Assembly (NCBI GenBank): GCA_963665765.1
Contig: OY762464.1
Span: 62,001 to 126,000, forward strand
Length of the DNA: 64,000 nucleotides
Source of the DNA: Bin76 sp963665765
GTDB taxonomy: Bacteria > Actinomycetota > Acidimicrobiia > Spongiisociales > ZC4RG35
Direction: 5' to 3'
Positions 8,576 to 15,931 of this stretch are shown one piece after another. Both the position numbers and the translations under genes were made by a program. How positions within the stretch are numbered: the stretch's first letter is position 1; each line of letters begins with the position of its first letter. The notes beneath the pieces were generated by a model. It made no database searches. It was not told where the DNA came from and saw only the letters and a list, made by a program, of their open reading frames with translations.

Positions 8576-9289
8576 TCACGAAATCGGCGAGCCTATCGTC
8601 AATTCCTCAACCTCGAATGCACCTTCACTGTGGTGACGCAGATGGTCGGGTCGACCCGTCAGAACCGGGAAAGTCCCAAAATGCATGGGTATCACTGTCT
8701 CCACTCCCAACAGACGGGCCGCTTCGGCCGCCGATCGCGGGTCCATGGTGAAGTGCCCACCGATCGGAAGGCAGGCGATGTCAGGCTTCCAAAGCTTCCC
8801 GATCAATGCCATGTCTCCGAAAACGTCGGTGTCTCCGGCGTGATAGACAGTGGGTCCCCCGGGAAAGTCAAGCACCCAACCGCCTGCCGAGCCACCGCCG
8901 GCTATTCCTTCTTCGCCCAGAATGCCCGAGGAATGAACGGCGTTAACGAAGGTGGCCTTCACTCCGCCCGGCGCTGATACCGTGCCACCTTTGTTGAGGG
9001 GGATGGTCTGGTCGTCCTCCAAGCCCTGCTGCATCAACCAGATCTTTATTTCGAAGATCGAAAACACCGTGGCGCCGGTGGCCAAGGCAATGGATGCGGC
9101 ATCGCCGAGATGGTCGAAGTGGCCATGGGTAACGAAAACAGCATCAACCTGCTCGGGGCGTTTCTCTTCCGTGGGACAGAGGGGATTGTCGCCGAGGAAC
9201 GGATCAATCAGAAAGGTGGCGCCGTCGTCAAGTCGAAAGCGGAAGGCGGCATGCCCCAGCCAGGTCATTTCCACTCCATCAAGTTGCAT
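8576..9289 (-). CDS. metal-dependent hydrolase, UPF0173 (metallo-beta-lactamase fold)
   Basis: This 237-residue protein starts MQLDGVEMTWLGHAAFRF, as UPF0173 proteins do, and carries the zinc motif THGHFDHLGD (around residue 52). It continues with YHAGDTDVFGDM (the metal-bridging Asp) and the late histidine in VIPMHFGTFP. The family is one of small soluble MBL hydrolases of unknown substrate. The start at 9289 is preceded by GGAGACCGACC. The frame stays open much further back, but that part is antisense to paaA. It is divergent from paaA with 81 bases between the starts. Confidence 0.88.
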   Translation of the reverse strand: MQLDGVEMTWLGHAAFRFRLDDGATFLIDPFLGDNPLCPTEEKRPEQVDAVFVTHGHFDHLGDAASIALATGATVFSIFEIKIWLMQQGLEDDQTIPLNKGGTVSAPGGVKATFVNAVHSSGILGEEGIAGGGSAGGWVLDFPGGPTVYHAGDTDVFGDMALIGKLWKPDIACLPIGGHFTMDPRSAAEAARLLGVETVIPMHFGTFPVLTGRPDHLRHHSEGAFEVEELTIGSPIS

Positions 9290-9334
9290 GGTCGGTCTCC
9301 TTGCCTCGTGTCTATATCTCCCAAATATTAGCGG

Positions 9335-9363
9335 TTGACTAACGAACGGTCGTTCGTTAACAT
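9335..9363 (+). promoter_or_regulatory. leaderless promoter of the paa operon
   Basis: TTGACT at 9335-9340 and TAACAT at 9358-9363 are spaced by 17 bases. The -10 box ends seven bases before the paaA ATG at 9371, so the mRNA would start at, or one base before, the start codon. No ribosome-binding site is present in front of the ATG, which agrees with this. Confidence 0.65.
9340..9359. promoter_or_regulatory. palindromic operator in the paaA promoter spacer
   Basis: TAACGAACGGTCGTTCGTTA is an inverted repeat with nine-base arms and a two-base centre. It fills the spacer between the -35 and -10 boxes and overlaps the start of the -10 box. Its size and AACGA/TCGTT symmetry fit TetR-family operators. 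The last gene of the operon encodes a TetR regulator, the obvious candidate binder (inference). Confidence 0.7.
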
Positions 9364-9370
9364 CAACCCC

Positions 9371-10309
9371 ATGACAGAACACCATCCGGGACGCCACCGT
9401 TTCGAAGCTCTTCTGGCTGCCGAGGAGAAGGTGGAACCGGCCGATTGGATGCCCGATGGCTATCGCCAGACCCTGATCCGTCAGATTGCCCAGCACGCCC
9501 ACTCCGAGGTGATCGGAATGCAGCCGGAAGGAAACTGGATCAGCCGAGCCCCCACCCTCAAACGAAAAGCCATCCTGATGGCGAAGGTTCAGGATGAAGC
9601 AGGCCACGGCCTCTACCTCTACTCGGCGGCGGAGACCCTGGGCATCACCCGAGACGAGATGATGCGCCTGCTGCACGAAGGCCGGCACAAATATTCCTCC
9701 ATTTTCAATTATCCGACTCTCAGCTGGGCCGACATCGGGTGCATCGGTTGGCTGGTGGACGGGGCGGCCATCACCAACCAGGTGATGCTCACCCGCTGTT
9801 CCTACGGTCCTTACGCCCGGGGAATGGTGCGGATCTGCCAGGAAGAGTCCTTCCATCAACGCCAAGGTTTCGAGATTATGTCCACTCTCAGTCGAGGCGC
9901 CCCCGCCCAGCGGGAAATGGCTCAGGATGGGCTGAATCGGTGGTGGTGGCCATCGTTGATGATGTTCGGCCCGCCCGATTCCGAATCCACCCACAGCCGG
10001 CAGTCCATGGAGTGGAAGATCAAGCGGGCCTCCAATGACGAACTCCGGCAGCAATTCGTGGACATGACCGTGCCTCAGGCCGAATACCTGGGTCTGGCCG
10101 TCCCCGATCCGGACTTGTCCTGGAATGCCGAGCGCGGCCATTACGACTTCGGCGAGATCGACTGGGAGGAATTCTGGGCGGTGGTGAGAGGAAACGGGCC
10201 GATGAACCGCGAACGCATCGCCCACAAGCGGGCTGCCTGGGAAGAAGGGACCTGGGTCAGGGAAGCCGCCTCTGCCTACGCGGCCCGCCGGACCGGGAAG
10301 GCAGCCTGA
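9371..10309 (+). CDS. paaA: 1,2-phenylacetyl-CoA epoxidase, catalytic subunit A
   Basis: PaaA is the di-iron subunit of the multicomponent monooxygenase that turns phenylacetyl-CoA into its ring-1,2-epoxide, the key step of aerobic phenylacetate breakdown. The 312-residue protein has the family stretch WMPDGYRQTLIRQIAQHAHS, the iron-ligand motif VQDEAGHGLYLY and the second ligand motif EESFHQRQG. The ATG at 9371 fits the family N-terminus; the frame runs 12 codons further upstream, but those codons overlap the promoter and operator. The paaA stop overlaps the paaB ATG by one base, starting a tightly coupled operon paaABCDE-tetR. Confidence 0.96.
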   Translation: MTEHHPGRHRFEALLAAEEKVEPADWMPDGYRQTLIRQIAQHAHSEVIGMQPEGNWISRAPTLKRKAILMAKVQDEAGHGLYLYSAAETLGITRDEMMRLLHEGRHKYSSIFNYPTLSWADIGCIGWLVDGAAITNQVMLTRCSYGPYARGMVRICQEESFHQRQGFEIMSTLSRGAPAQREMAQDGLNRWWWPSLMMFGPPDSESTHSRQSMEWKIKRASNDELRQQFVDMTVPQAEYLGLAVPDPDLSWNAERGHYDFGEIDWEEFWAVVRGNGPMNRERIAHKRAAWEEGTWVREAASAYAARRTGKAA

Positions 10310-10659
10310 TGTCCTATTCGGTTCCCCGGCTGGCCGAAGAACGAGACACCGACTTCATGCCACAGGGTGAAGGCAGATTTTCAGGATGGTCCTTGTGGGA
10401 AGTGTTCATCCGTCAGCGGAGGGGCATGTCCCATGTCCACGCGGGGAGTCTGCATGCCCCGGATGCGGAAATGGCGCTCCAGTCGGCTCGTGATGTTTAT
10501 ACCCGGCGAGGCGAAGGCATCAGTCTGTGGGTGGTGAGGTCATCGGACATCACCGCTTCAGACGCCTCCGACGCCGATTCGCTTTTCGAGCCGACCGGCG
10601 ACAAACCCTACCGGGAGGCCACTTTTTACCAGGTCCCCGCCGAGGTCAAGTGGTTGTAA
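10309..10659 (+). CDS. paaB: 1,2-phenylacetyl-CoA epoxidase, subunit B
   Basis: PaaB is a small bridging subunit of the phenylacetyl-CoA epoxidase complex. The 116-residue protein contains WEVFIRQRRGMSHVHAGSL, the most conserved block of the family, followed by DAEMALQSARDVYTRRGEG and SLWVVRSSDI. It is about 20 residues longer than Escherichia coli PaaB, mainly at the N-terminus. Its ATG shares a base with the paaA stop, and its end overlaps the likely GTG start of paaC by 10 bases, so translation coupling is expected. Confidence 0.95.
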   Translation: MSYSVPRLAEERDTDFMPQGEGRFSGWSLWEVFIRQRRGMSHVHAGSLHAPDAEMALQSARDVYTRRGEGISLWVVRSSDITASDASDADSLFEPTGDKPYREATFYQVPAEVKWL

Positions 10660-11453
10660 CCGGAACGTCGGAAGGGGGTGCCGACCGCCTCGCCGGAGTG
10701 CCCGGATCGTCACTGTTCCGCTATGTGCTCTACCACGCTGACGACAACCTGATTCTGGCTCAACGTCTGGCGGAGTGGATTTCCCGAGCGCACGACTTGG
10801 AAGAAGACATCGCTCTGGCCAACATCGCTCTGGATTTGTTGGGTCGGGCCCGTATGCTGCTCGCCTACGCCGCGCAACTGGAGGGGAAAGGCCGCTCCGA
10901 GGACGATCTGGCCATGTTCCGTTCCGAACGGGAATTCACCAACTTGCTGCTGGTGGAGCAGCCCAACGGTGATTTTGCGCATACGATGGTCCGCCAGTTT
11001 TTCTTCGATGCCTACCAACTCGGTCTGTGGAAAAGTCTGATTCGATCCGCCGACTCCCCGCTGGCCGCCATCGCCGGAAAAGCGATCAAGGAGACTCGCT
11101 ACCACCTTCGACACTCATCCCATTGGCTGGTGAGGTTGGGCGCCGGAACAACCGAGAGCCGCCGGCGAACCCAAAGGGCCATCGACGGGCTGTGGCGTTT
11201 CGTGCCCGAGATGTTCGAGCCGGACGAGGTTTCCGACCCTCTGGCCGACGCCGGGATCGGCGCCTGTCCAAACCGGCTCCAACCGGCCTGGGACCTATGC
11301 GTGCAGGACACCTTTTCGACCGCGGGATTGCTACTCCCCGACGATCCTTTTTCCCGCTCGGGGGGGCGGTCGGGATTTCATACCGAACACCTCGGGTATC
11401 TGCTGGCCGAGATGCAGTGGATGCAGCGCTCCTATCCGGGGATGCAATGGTGA
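10650..11453 (+). CDS. paaC: 1,2-phenylacetyl-CoA epoxidase, subunit C
   Basis: PaaC is the structural partner of PaaA, sharing the ferritin-like helical fold but without the active di-iron site. Recognisable blocks are DNLILAQRLAEWISRAHDLE, ALDLLGRARMLL, RQFFFDAYQ and KETRYHLRHSSHWLVRLG. No ATG fits the family N-terminus; GTG 10650, inside the end of paaB, gives 267 residues, and GTG 10698 would give 251. I prefer 10650 because GAGGTCAA precedes it, but this is not certain. The stop overlaps the paaD start in ATGGTGA. Confidence 0.92.
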   Translation: MVVTGTSEGGADRLAGVPGSSLFRYVLYHADDNLILAQRLAEWISRAHDLEEDIALANIALDLLGRARMLLAYAAQLEGKGRSEDDLAMFRSEREFTNLLLVEQPNGDFAHTMVRQFFFDAYQLGLWKSLIRSADSPLAAIAGKAIKETRYHLRHSSHWLVRLGAGTTESRRRTQRAIDGLWRFVPEMFEPDEVSDPLADAGIGACPNRLQPAWDLCVQDTFSTAGLLLPDDPFSRSGGRSGFHTEHLGYLLAEMQWMQRSYPGMQW

Positions 11454-11923
11454 TCACCGCCGAAGAACTCCGACTCCGACTGGGGGCGGTACCTGATCCT
11501 GAGCTTCCCTGGGTCACCATCGAAGACTTGGGAGTGCTGCGGAGCGTCTTTTTACACGACGAGCGGGCGGTGGTGGAAATCACTCCCACCTGGTCGGGAT
11601 GCCCGGCCATGGACGCCATCTGTGATTCCATTCGCCAGGTGCTGAATGAAGCCGGTTTCGGCCCCGAGAACATCGAGATCAACACCAACTACAGCCCGGC
11701 TTGGAGCACGGACGACATCACCGATGCCGGTCGACACAAGCTCGCCCGGGCCGGCATCGCCCCTCCCCGAAGACCGGCCGAACACCCCCGCGGGGCAACC
11801 TCATGTCCGCGTTGCCTTTCCGGCGGCGTGCGACAGGTGAGCGAATTCGGCGCCACACCCTGCAAAGCGCTGATGGTCTGTCAGAGCTGTCTTGAACCCT
11901 TTGATCGATTCAAGGAACTGTGA
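11447..11923 (+). CDS. paaD: phenylacetyl-CoA epoxidase maturation protein D
   Basis: PaaD belongs to the MIP18/DUF59 family and is thought to help metal or Fe-S assembly of the epoxidase. The 158-residue protein has the N-terminal DUF59 part (VPDPELPWVTIEDLGVLRSV and the conserved SGCPAMDAI) and a C-terminal zinc ribbon (CPRC near residue 124 and CQSC near residue 147), as in the long form of PaaD. The ATG at 11447 overlaps the paaC stop by seven bases; the stop overlaps the paaE ATG by one. Confidence 0.94.
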   Translation: MVITAEELRLRLGAVPDPELPWVTIEDLGVLRSVFLHDERAVVEITPTWSGCPAMDAICDSIRQVLNEAGFGPENIEINTNYSPAWSTDDITDAGRHKLARAGIAPPRRPAEHPRGATSCPRCLSGGVRQVSEFGATPCKALMVCQSCLEPFDRFKEL

Positions 11924-13002
11924 TGGGAACGCCACCGGTGTTCCATCGCCTACATGTAGTTGAAGTTGAACGTGAGACCGATCAGTCGGTGGTGGTCACC
12001 TTCGAGGTCCCCACCCATCTGAAGTCCGACTTCTCTTATCTGCCCGGCCAGCACGTCACGGTGCGAGCCGAGATCGAGGGAGAGGATGTGCGCCGTAGTT
12101 ATTCGTTGTGCGCCGACGCCGGCGCCGGTCGGCTTCGCATCGGAATCAAGCGGCTTTCGGGAGGAAAGTTCTCCACCTATGCCAACTCCGTTCTTCGGGC
12201 GGGGGATTTTTTGGAGGTGATGCCGCCGGTGGGGGAGTTCACTATCGAACCCGATCCGAGTTCCACCCTTCACTACGCAGCGGTGGCGGCGGGAAGCGGC
12301 ATCACCCCGGTTCTTTCGCTCGTTTCCACCGCGCTTCGGGCCGAGCCGCAATGCCGCTGGACATTGCTGTTGGGTAACCGCTCGGCCGCTTCCATCATGT
12401 TCCTTGAAGACCTCTCCGCACTAAAGGACCGGTACACCGACCGATTTCATCTGATCCACATGCTCAGCCGCGAGCACCAGGCCACGCAGCTTCTCAGTGG
12501 AAGGATCGACCGCCCCCGCCTCCAGGGGATTTTCTCCACCCTGGTTGATCCGGACTCGGTGGATCTTTGGTTCTTGTGCGGCCCCTACCAGATGGTGACC
12601 ATGGCGCGGGAGGTCCTGGAAGACCGGGGAACACCGCCCGACCACATCCGGGACGAGCTTTTTTTCGCCGGCCCACCCCCGGTTGGGGCCCGAGACTCAA
12701 CCAACGGGGACGAAGCCGTTGGAAGCGTGGAACTGATGTTCACCCTGGACGGACGAACATCGACGGTGCGCATGACGCCCCCGACTCGGGTCCTGGACGC
12801 GGCTTTGACGGTCCGCCATGAGTTGCCATGGTCCTGTCGGGGAGGCATGTGCGCCTCCTGCAAGGCCAAGGTCCTGGAAGGAGAGATTTCCATGGAGCAC
12901 AACTACGCTCTGGTGGCCGAGGACTTGAAGGCGGGTTTCGTGCTCACCTGCCAGGCGGTTCCGAAAAGCGACCGGGTGGTCGTGGATTTCGACCAGAGAT
13001 GA
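11923..13002 (+). CDS. paaE: 1,2-phenylacetyl-CoA epoxidase reductase, subunit E
   Basis: PaaE takes electrons from NADPH through FAD to a [2Fe-2S] cluster and on to PaaA. Of its 359 residues, the FAD-binding motif RRSYSLCAD is near residue 57, the nucleotide-binding motif GSGITPVLSL near 125, and the CGPYQMV motif near 220. The C-terminal ferredoxin domain has CRGGMCASC near residue 305 and the last cysteine in LTCQA, giving the four cluster ligands. A GTG one codon upstream is an alternative start; ATG 11923 has AAGGA upstream. Its stop overlaps the regulator start in ATGA. Confidence 0.96.
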   Translation: MGTPPVFHRLHVVEVERETDQSVVVTFEVPTHLKSDFSYLPGQHVTVRAEIEGEDVRRSYSLCADAGAGRLRIGIKRLSGGKFSTYANSVLRAGDFLEVMPPVGEFTIEPDPSSTLHYAAVAAGSGITPVLSLVSTALRAEPQCRWTLLLGNRSAASIMFLEDLSALKDRYTDRFHLIHMLSREHQATQLLSGRIDRPRLQGIFSTLVDPDSVDLWFLCGPYQMVTMAREVLEDRGTPPDHIRDELFFAGPPPVGARDSTNGDEAVGSVELMFTLDGRTSTVRMTPPTRVLDAALTVRHELPWSCRGGMCASCKAKVLEGEISMEHNYALVAEDLKAGFVLTCQAVPKSDRVVVDFDQR

Positions 13003-13619
13003 CCGCTCCCACCTCTCACAGCCGGGAGAGCGTGATCCGGGCGGCCGGGAAACTGTTCGCACTGCGCGGGTATCACGGCACCTCCATGCGGGATCTGGGA
13101 AACGAACTCGGGTTGCTCAAGTCCTCCCTTTACTCCCATGTTTCATCCAAAGAAGACTTGTTGCTGGAGGTGGTGAAACGGGCTGAGCACCTCTTTCGCG
13201 ACTCGGCCCGAAGGGCGATCCTGATCTCTTCGGGAGAGGCCGACCGGCTGCGAAAACTCGTCTGCGGGCACCTGCAGGTGATCCTTGATCATCGGGACGA
13301 GGCCAGCACCTTCCTGAATGAGGCTCGGGCGTTGGACGAGCGCTACCGGGAAGAGGTGATCGCCGCCCGCGACGGCTATGAAGGAGTATTTCGCCAGGTG
13401 ATCGCCGCGGGTGTCAGGAGTGGAGAGTTCCACCCCCGGGTGGATCCGGTCACCACCGGCATCTTCATTCTCTCCATCCTCAACGCGGTGGGACGCTGGT
13501 ACCGGCCCGATGGAAGGTTGGGACCCGATGACCTGGCGGAGGAGATGTGGCGTTTCATCAGCTCCGGGCTGCTCCACTCCGAACGTCCGGACAACCCCGA
13601 TGACGATCCTCAGACGTAG
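12999..13619 (+). CDS. TetR-family regulator of the paa operon
   Basis: This 206-residue protein has an N-terminal TetR helix-turn-helix (VIRAAGKLFALRGYHGTSMR then LGLLKSSLYSHVSSKEDLLL) and a helical C-terminal ligand domain like those of KstR2/FadR-type actinobacterial repressors that sense acyl-CoA. The ATG overlaps the paaE stop by four bases, so it is cotranscribed with paaABCDE. The palindrome at 9340-9359 in the operon promoter is its likely binding site and phenylacetyl-CoA the likely inducer, as for PaaR-type repressors; both are inference. Its 3' end overlaps the convergent gene by ten bases. Confidence 0.9.
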   Translation: MTAPTSHSRESVIRAAGKLFALRGYHGTSMRDLGNELGLLKSSLYSHVSSKEDLLLEVVKRAEHLFRDSARRAILISSGEADRLRKLVCGHLQVILDHRDEASTFLNEARALDERYREEVIAARDGYEGVFRQVIAAGVRSGEFHPRVDPVTTGIFILSILNAVGRWYRPDGRLGPDDLAEEMWRFISSGLLHSERPDNPDDDPQT

Positions 13620-14341
13620 GACATCTCCCGGCGGAACTTCTTCCAGTCAGACATTTTCACCGACCATGCCGCATCGGTGAGGACCTGGAGCACCCCCTGA
13701 GCCAACAGCAACCAGGCGGTCCACGCCGGGAATTCGGCGGGAAGAACCGCCGCCAGCATCACAAATGGTATCAGTTTGGTAACAATGGCCCCCGAGGCAT
13801 GCATCCAGGCCCTGCATCGGGGAGCGGCCCGGAGATAGGTGTCGTAGTCAACTTTCACCCCCGGTTGGAGACGACTCCAAGATCCGACGAACCAATGGGT
13901 GAAGCGGATGCCGACCGCCGCGCCCACCATCAAGTGCCCCAGTCCGTGGGTGGTGGTCACCAGCAGACCGCCGCTCGCGCCCAGCAGCACCAGCCCGTTC
14001 CACGGATCGGACAGACCCCACGACCAAACCACCAGAATCACGCCCACCAGGGTGAGCAGTCCCATCACCGCCGTCCCCACCCGGGCGCTGACCGCCCAGA
14101 GCGTCCATTGCAAAAACGCCTTACGATCGATCTCGGCGATCCGGGGCGCGAACCGGTCCACCAGATCGGGATGGGACTTGACGGAAGCCACCGCTTTCCA
14201 AAACCCGGTACCGGACAGGCCCTGCCCGGCTTCCACCGCGCTTTGGGCGGCCGCCAGCGCCCCTTCTATCTGACGGGTATCCACACCGGGTGGCCGATCA
14301 ACGATGCTCGGGATTTTCGAAGTCGAAGCGACAGCCGGCAT
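13610..14341 (-). CDS. membrane protein with HGLGH motif, unknown function
   Basis: The protein (243 residues from ATG 14341, or 224 from GTG 14284) has a soluble N-terminal part of about 80 residues, then some five hydrophobic segments. Around residue 135 the second or third helix reads TTTHGLGHLMVGAAVGIRF. This resembles the HExxH...zinc motif of intramembrane M50 (site-2) proteases, but Gly stands in place of the catalytic Glu, so peptidase activity is doubtful. From 14341 the gene overlaps the end of the upstream flavodoxin gene by 44 bases; the GTG start would remove this overlap. I do not recognise the family. Confidence 0.6.
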   Translation of the reverse strand: MPAVASTSKIPSIVDRPPGVDTRQIEGALAAAQSAVEAGQGLSGTGFWKAVASVKSHPDLVDRFAPRIAEIDRKAFLQWTLWAVSARVGTAVMGLLTLVGVILVVWSWGLSDPWNGLVLLGASGGLLVTTTHGLGHLMVGAAVGIRFTHWFVGSWSRLQPGVKVDYDTYLRAAPRCRAWMHASGAIVTKLIPFVMLAAVLPAEFPAWTAWLLLAQGVLQVLTDAAWSVKMSDWKKFRREMSYV

Positions 14342-15053
14342 CCCACGCGGCGCGCTGGTTCCCGTGAACGGGCCACCCGCCGGCGTCGGTGATCATGCGA
14401 GCTGTGTGGAGAAGGTTCCAGGTCATAAAGGTGGTGTTGCGGTTGGTGAAGTCGTTCTCGGGACCGCCCGATCCAGGATCGAGATAAGAGGGTCCCGGAC
14501 CCGCCTCGCCTATCCACCCGGCATCGGCTTGCGGAGGAATCACGTATCCGATGTGCTGCAGTGCGTAGAGAATGCTCATCGAGCAATGCTTGATTCCGTC
14601 CTCGTTACCGGTGATGAGACACCCGCCAACCCGCCCGTAGTAGGCGTATTGTCCGTGCTGGTTGAGAATCCCCGAGGCGGAATAGAGCCGTTCGATCACC
14701 TGGGTGCAAACCGAGGACTTCTCGCCCAGCCAGATGGAAGAACCCAAGACCAGGATATTGGCGTCCATGACCTGTTGCAAGATCCCGGGCCAGTCGTCAC
14801 GGTCGGCACCGTGTTCCGTCATGTCCGGCCACACTCCCGGCGCCAGGACATGGTCCACCGCCCGGATCTGGGTCACCGCCACCCCGTTGCGTTCCATGAT
14901 GGCGGCGGAAATGTCCATCAAGCCCTGAGTGTGAGACCTTTCCGGGGACTTTTTGAGCGTGCAGTTGATAAACACCGCCGAGAGATCCGAGAAATCCCAC
15001 TGGGTCTGGCTGCAAAGTTCTTCCTGCATGGGGGTAAGTTGAGCGGTGCTCAT
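14298..15053 (-). CDS. flavodoxin-fold / NADPH-dependent FMN reductase family protein
   Basis: This 251-residue protein begins with a beta strand DLSAVFINCTLKKSPERSHT, the usual FMN phosphate-binding loop of the flavodoxin superfamily. It continues with ANILVLGSSIWLGEKSS (the flavin-ring loop, often with the G-S-P/I-W pattern) and YYGRVGGCLITGNEDG. These are hallmarks of NAD(P)H-dependent FMN reductases of the WrbA/NADPH_dep_FMN_red type. The ATG at 15053 has GGAG ten bases upstream. The downstream membrane protein overlaps it and may be cotranscribed. The electron acceptor is unknown. Confidence 0.8.
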   Translation of the reverse strand: MSTAQLTPMQEELCSQTQWDFSDLSAVFINCTLKKSPERSHTQGLMDISAAIMERNGVAVTQIRAVDHVLAPGVWPDMTEHGADRDDWPGILQQVMDANILVLGSSIWLGEKSSVCTQVIERLYSASGILNQHGQYAYYGRVGGCLITGNEDGIKHCSMSILYALQHIGYVIPPQADAGWIGEAGPGPSYLDPGSGGPENDFTNRNTTFMTWNLLHTARMITDAGGWPVHGNQRAAWDAGCRFDFENPEHR

Positions 15054-15141
15054 ACCGGTCTCCTTTAGAAGCGTGACTCCGGGCAAAGGCTACCTGCCCG
15101 AAGGGTAAGATGCCTCTGTATGTCTCTGTGGTCCCCGCCTT

Positions 15142-15897
15142 TTGACCGCTGAGCTGGATCTGATCACCGGGGCGCTATTGGTGCTGGCCGGGTTTGTCGC
15201 CGCCTTCATCAATGTTATGGCTGGGGGAGGGTCGGCTGTCACCCTGATCATCCTGGAGCCGATGCTGGGCGCCAACGTCGCCAACGCCACCAACCGGGTG
15301 GCCATCGTGTTCGCCAACATTCTGGGTACTTCCAATTTCGCCCGCCGGCAACTGGTTCCCTGGAAGATGTCGTTCAGTCTGCTCGTCCCCACCATGATCG
15401 GTACCGCGGCGGGGGCGTGGGTCGCTACCCGTGTCTCCAACGAGCAGATGCGCACGGCGTTTGCGGTGGTGCTGATCGCGGTGGCGCTCTCGGTGCTGCT
15501 CAAGCCGTCAGCCTGGTTGAAAGAGCAAGTGGAACCACGGCTGGGGCGCTGGGGCAGAGCGGCGGCTTTCCTGGGCATCGGCTTCTATGGGGGCTTCATC
15601 CAGGTGGGAGTGGGGTTTCTCTTGATCAGCGGTTTGGTGCTGGGATGCGGGCTGGATCTGGTGAAGGGCAGCGCCGCCAAGATGTTCCTGATCGCCTGCT
15701 ACACGGCCCTGGCGGTTGGAATCTTCGCCTGGGCTGATCAGATCAACTGGGGAGTGGGCCTGGTGATGGCGATAGGCAACTGCAGCGGCGCCTACCTGGG
15801 CACCCGTATGGCCATCCAAAAAGGCGCCAGGCTGATCCGTTGGCTCTTGGCCGCCGCCTCGGTGGCGGTGGCTTTGCGCATGCTGTTCCTTCAATAG
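15142..15897 (+). CDS. sulfite exporter TauE/SafE family permease
   Basis: This 251-residue, eight-helix membrane protein carries the two TauE/SafE repeats: AAFINVMAGGGSAVT in the first helix pair and GFYGGFIQVGVGFLLI in the second. Family members export sulfite, sulfoacetate or other small organic anions. The only suitable start is the TTG at 15142; no clear ribosome-binding site precedes it. A TAAGAT box at 15106-15111 could be its -10 element. The gap to the divergent flavodoxin gene holds an inverted repeat (CGGGCA 15080-15085, TGCCCG 15095-15100) that might be a regulator site. Confidence 0.85.
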   Translation: MTAELDLITGALLVLAGFVAAFINVMAGGGSAVTLIILEPMLGANVANATNRVAIVFANILGTSNFARRQLVPWKMSFSLLVPTMIGTAAGAWVATRVSNEQMRTAFAVVLIAVALSVLLKPSAWLKEQVEPRLGRWGRAAAFLGIGFYGGFIQVGVGFLLISGLVLGCGLDLVKGSAAKMFLIACYTALAVGIFAWADQINWGVGLVMAIGNCSGAYLGTRMAIQKGARLIRWLLAAASVAVALRMLFLQ

Positions 15898-15931
15898 TAC
15901 GGTCCAGCCTGCTGTCGGTAACCTCCTGGCG

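Noticed and set aside
9290..10225. N-terminal extension of the MBL hydrolase gene into 10225
   Set aside because: The extra 312 residues are antisense to paaA and match nothing; the family start is at 9289.
15080..15100. Inverted repeat CGGGCA/TGCCCG as a firm operator for the flavodoxin and TauE genes
   Set aside because: Six-base GC-rich arms are expected by chance; kept only as a comment on the TauE entry.
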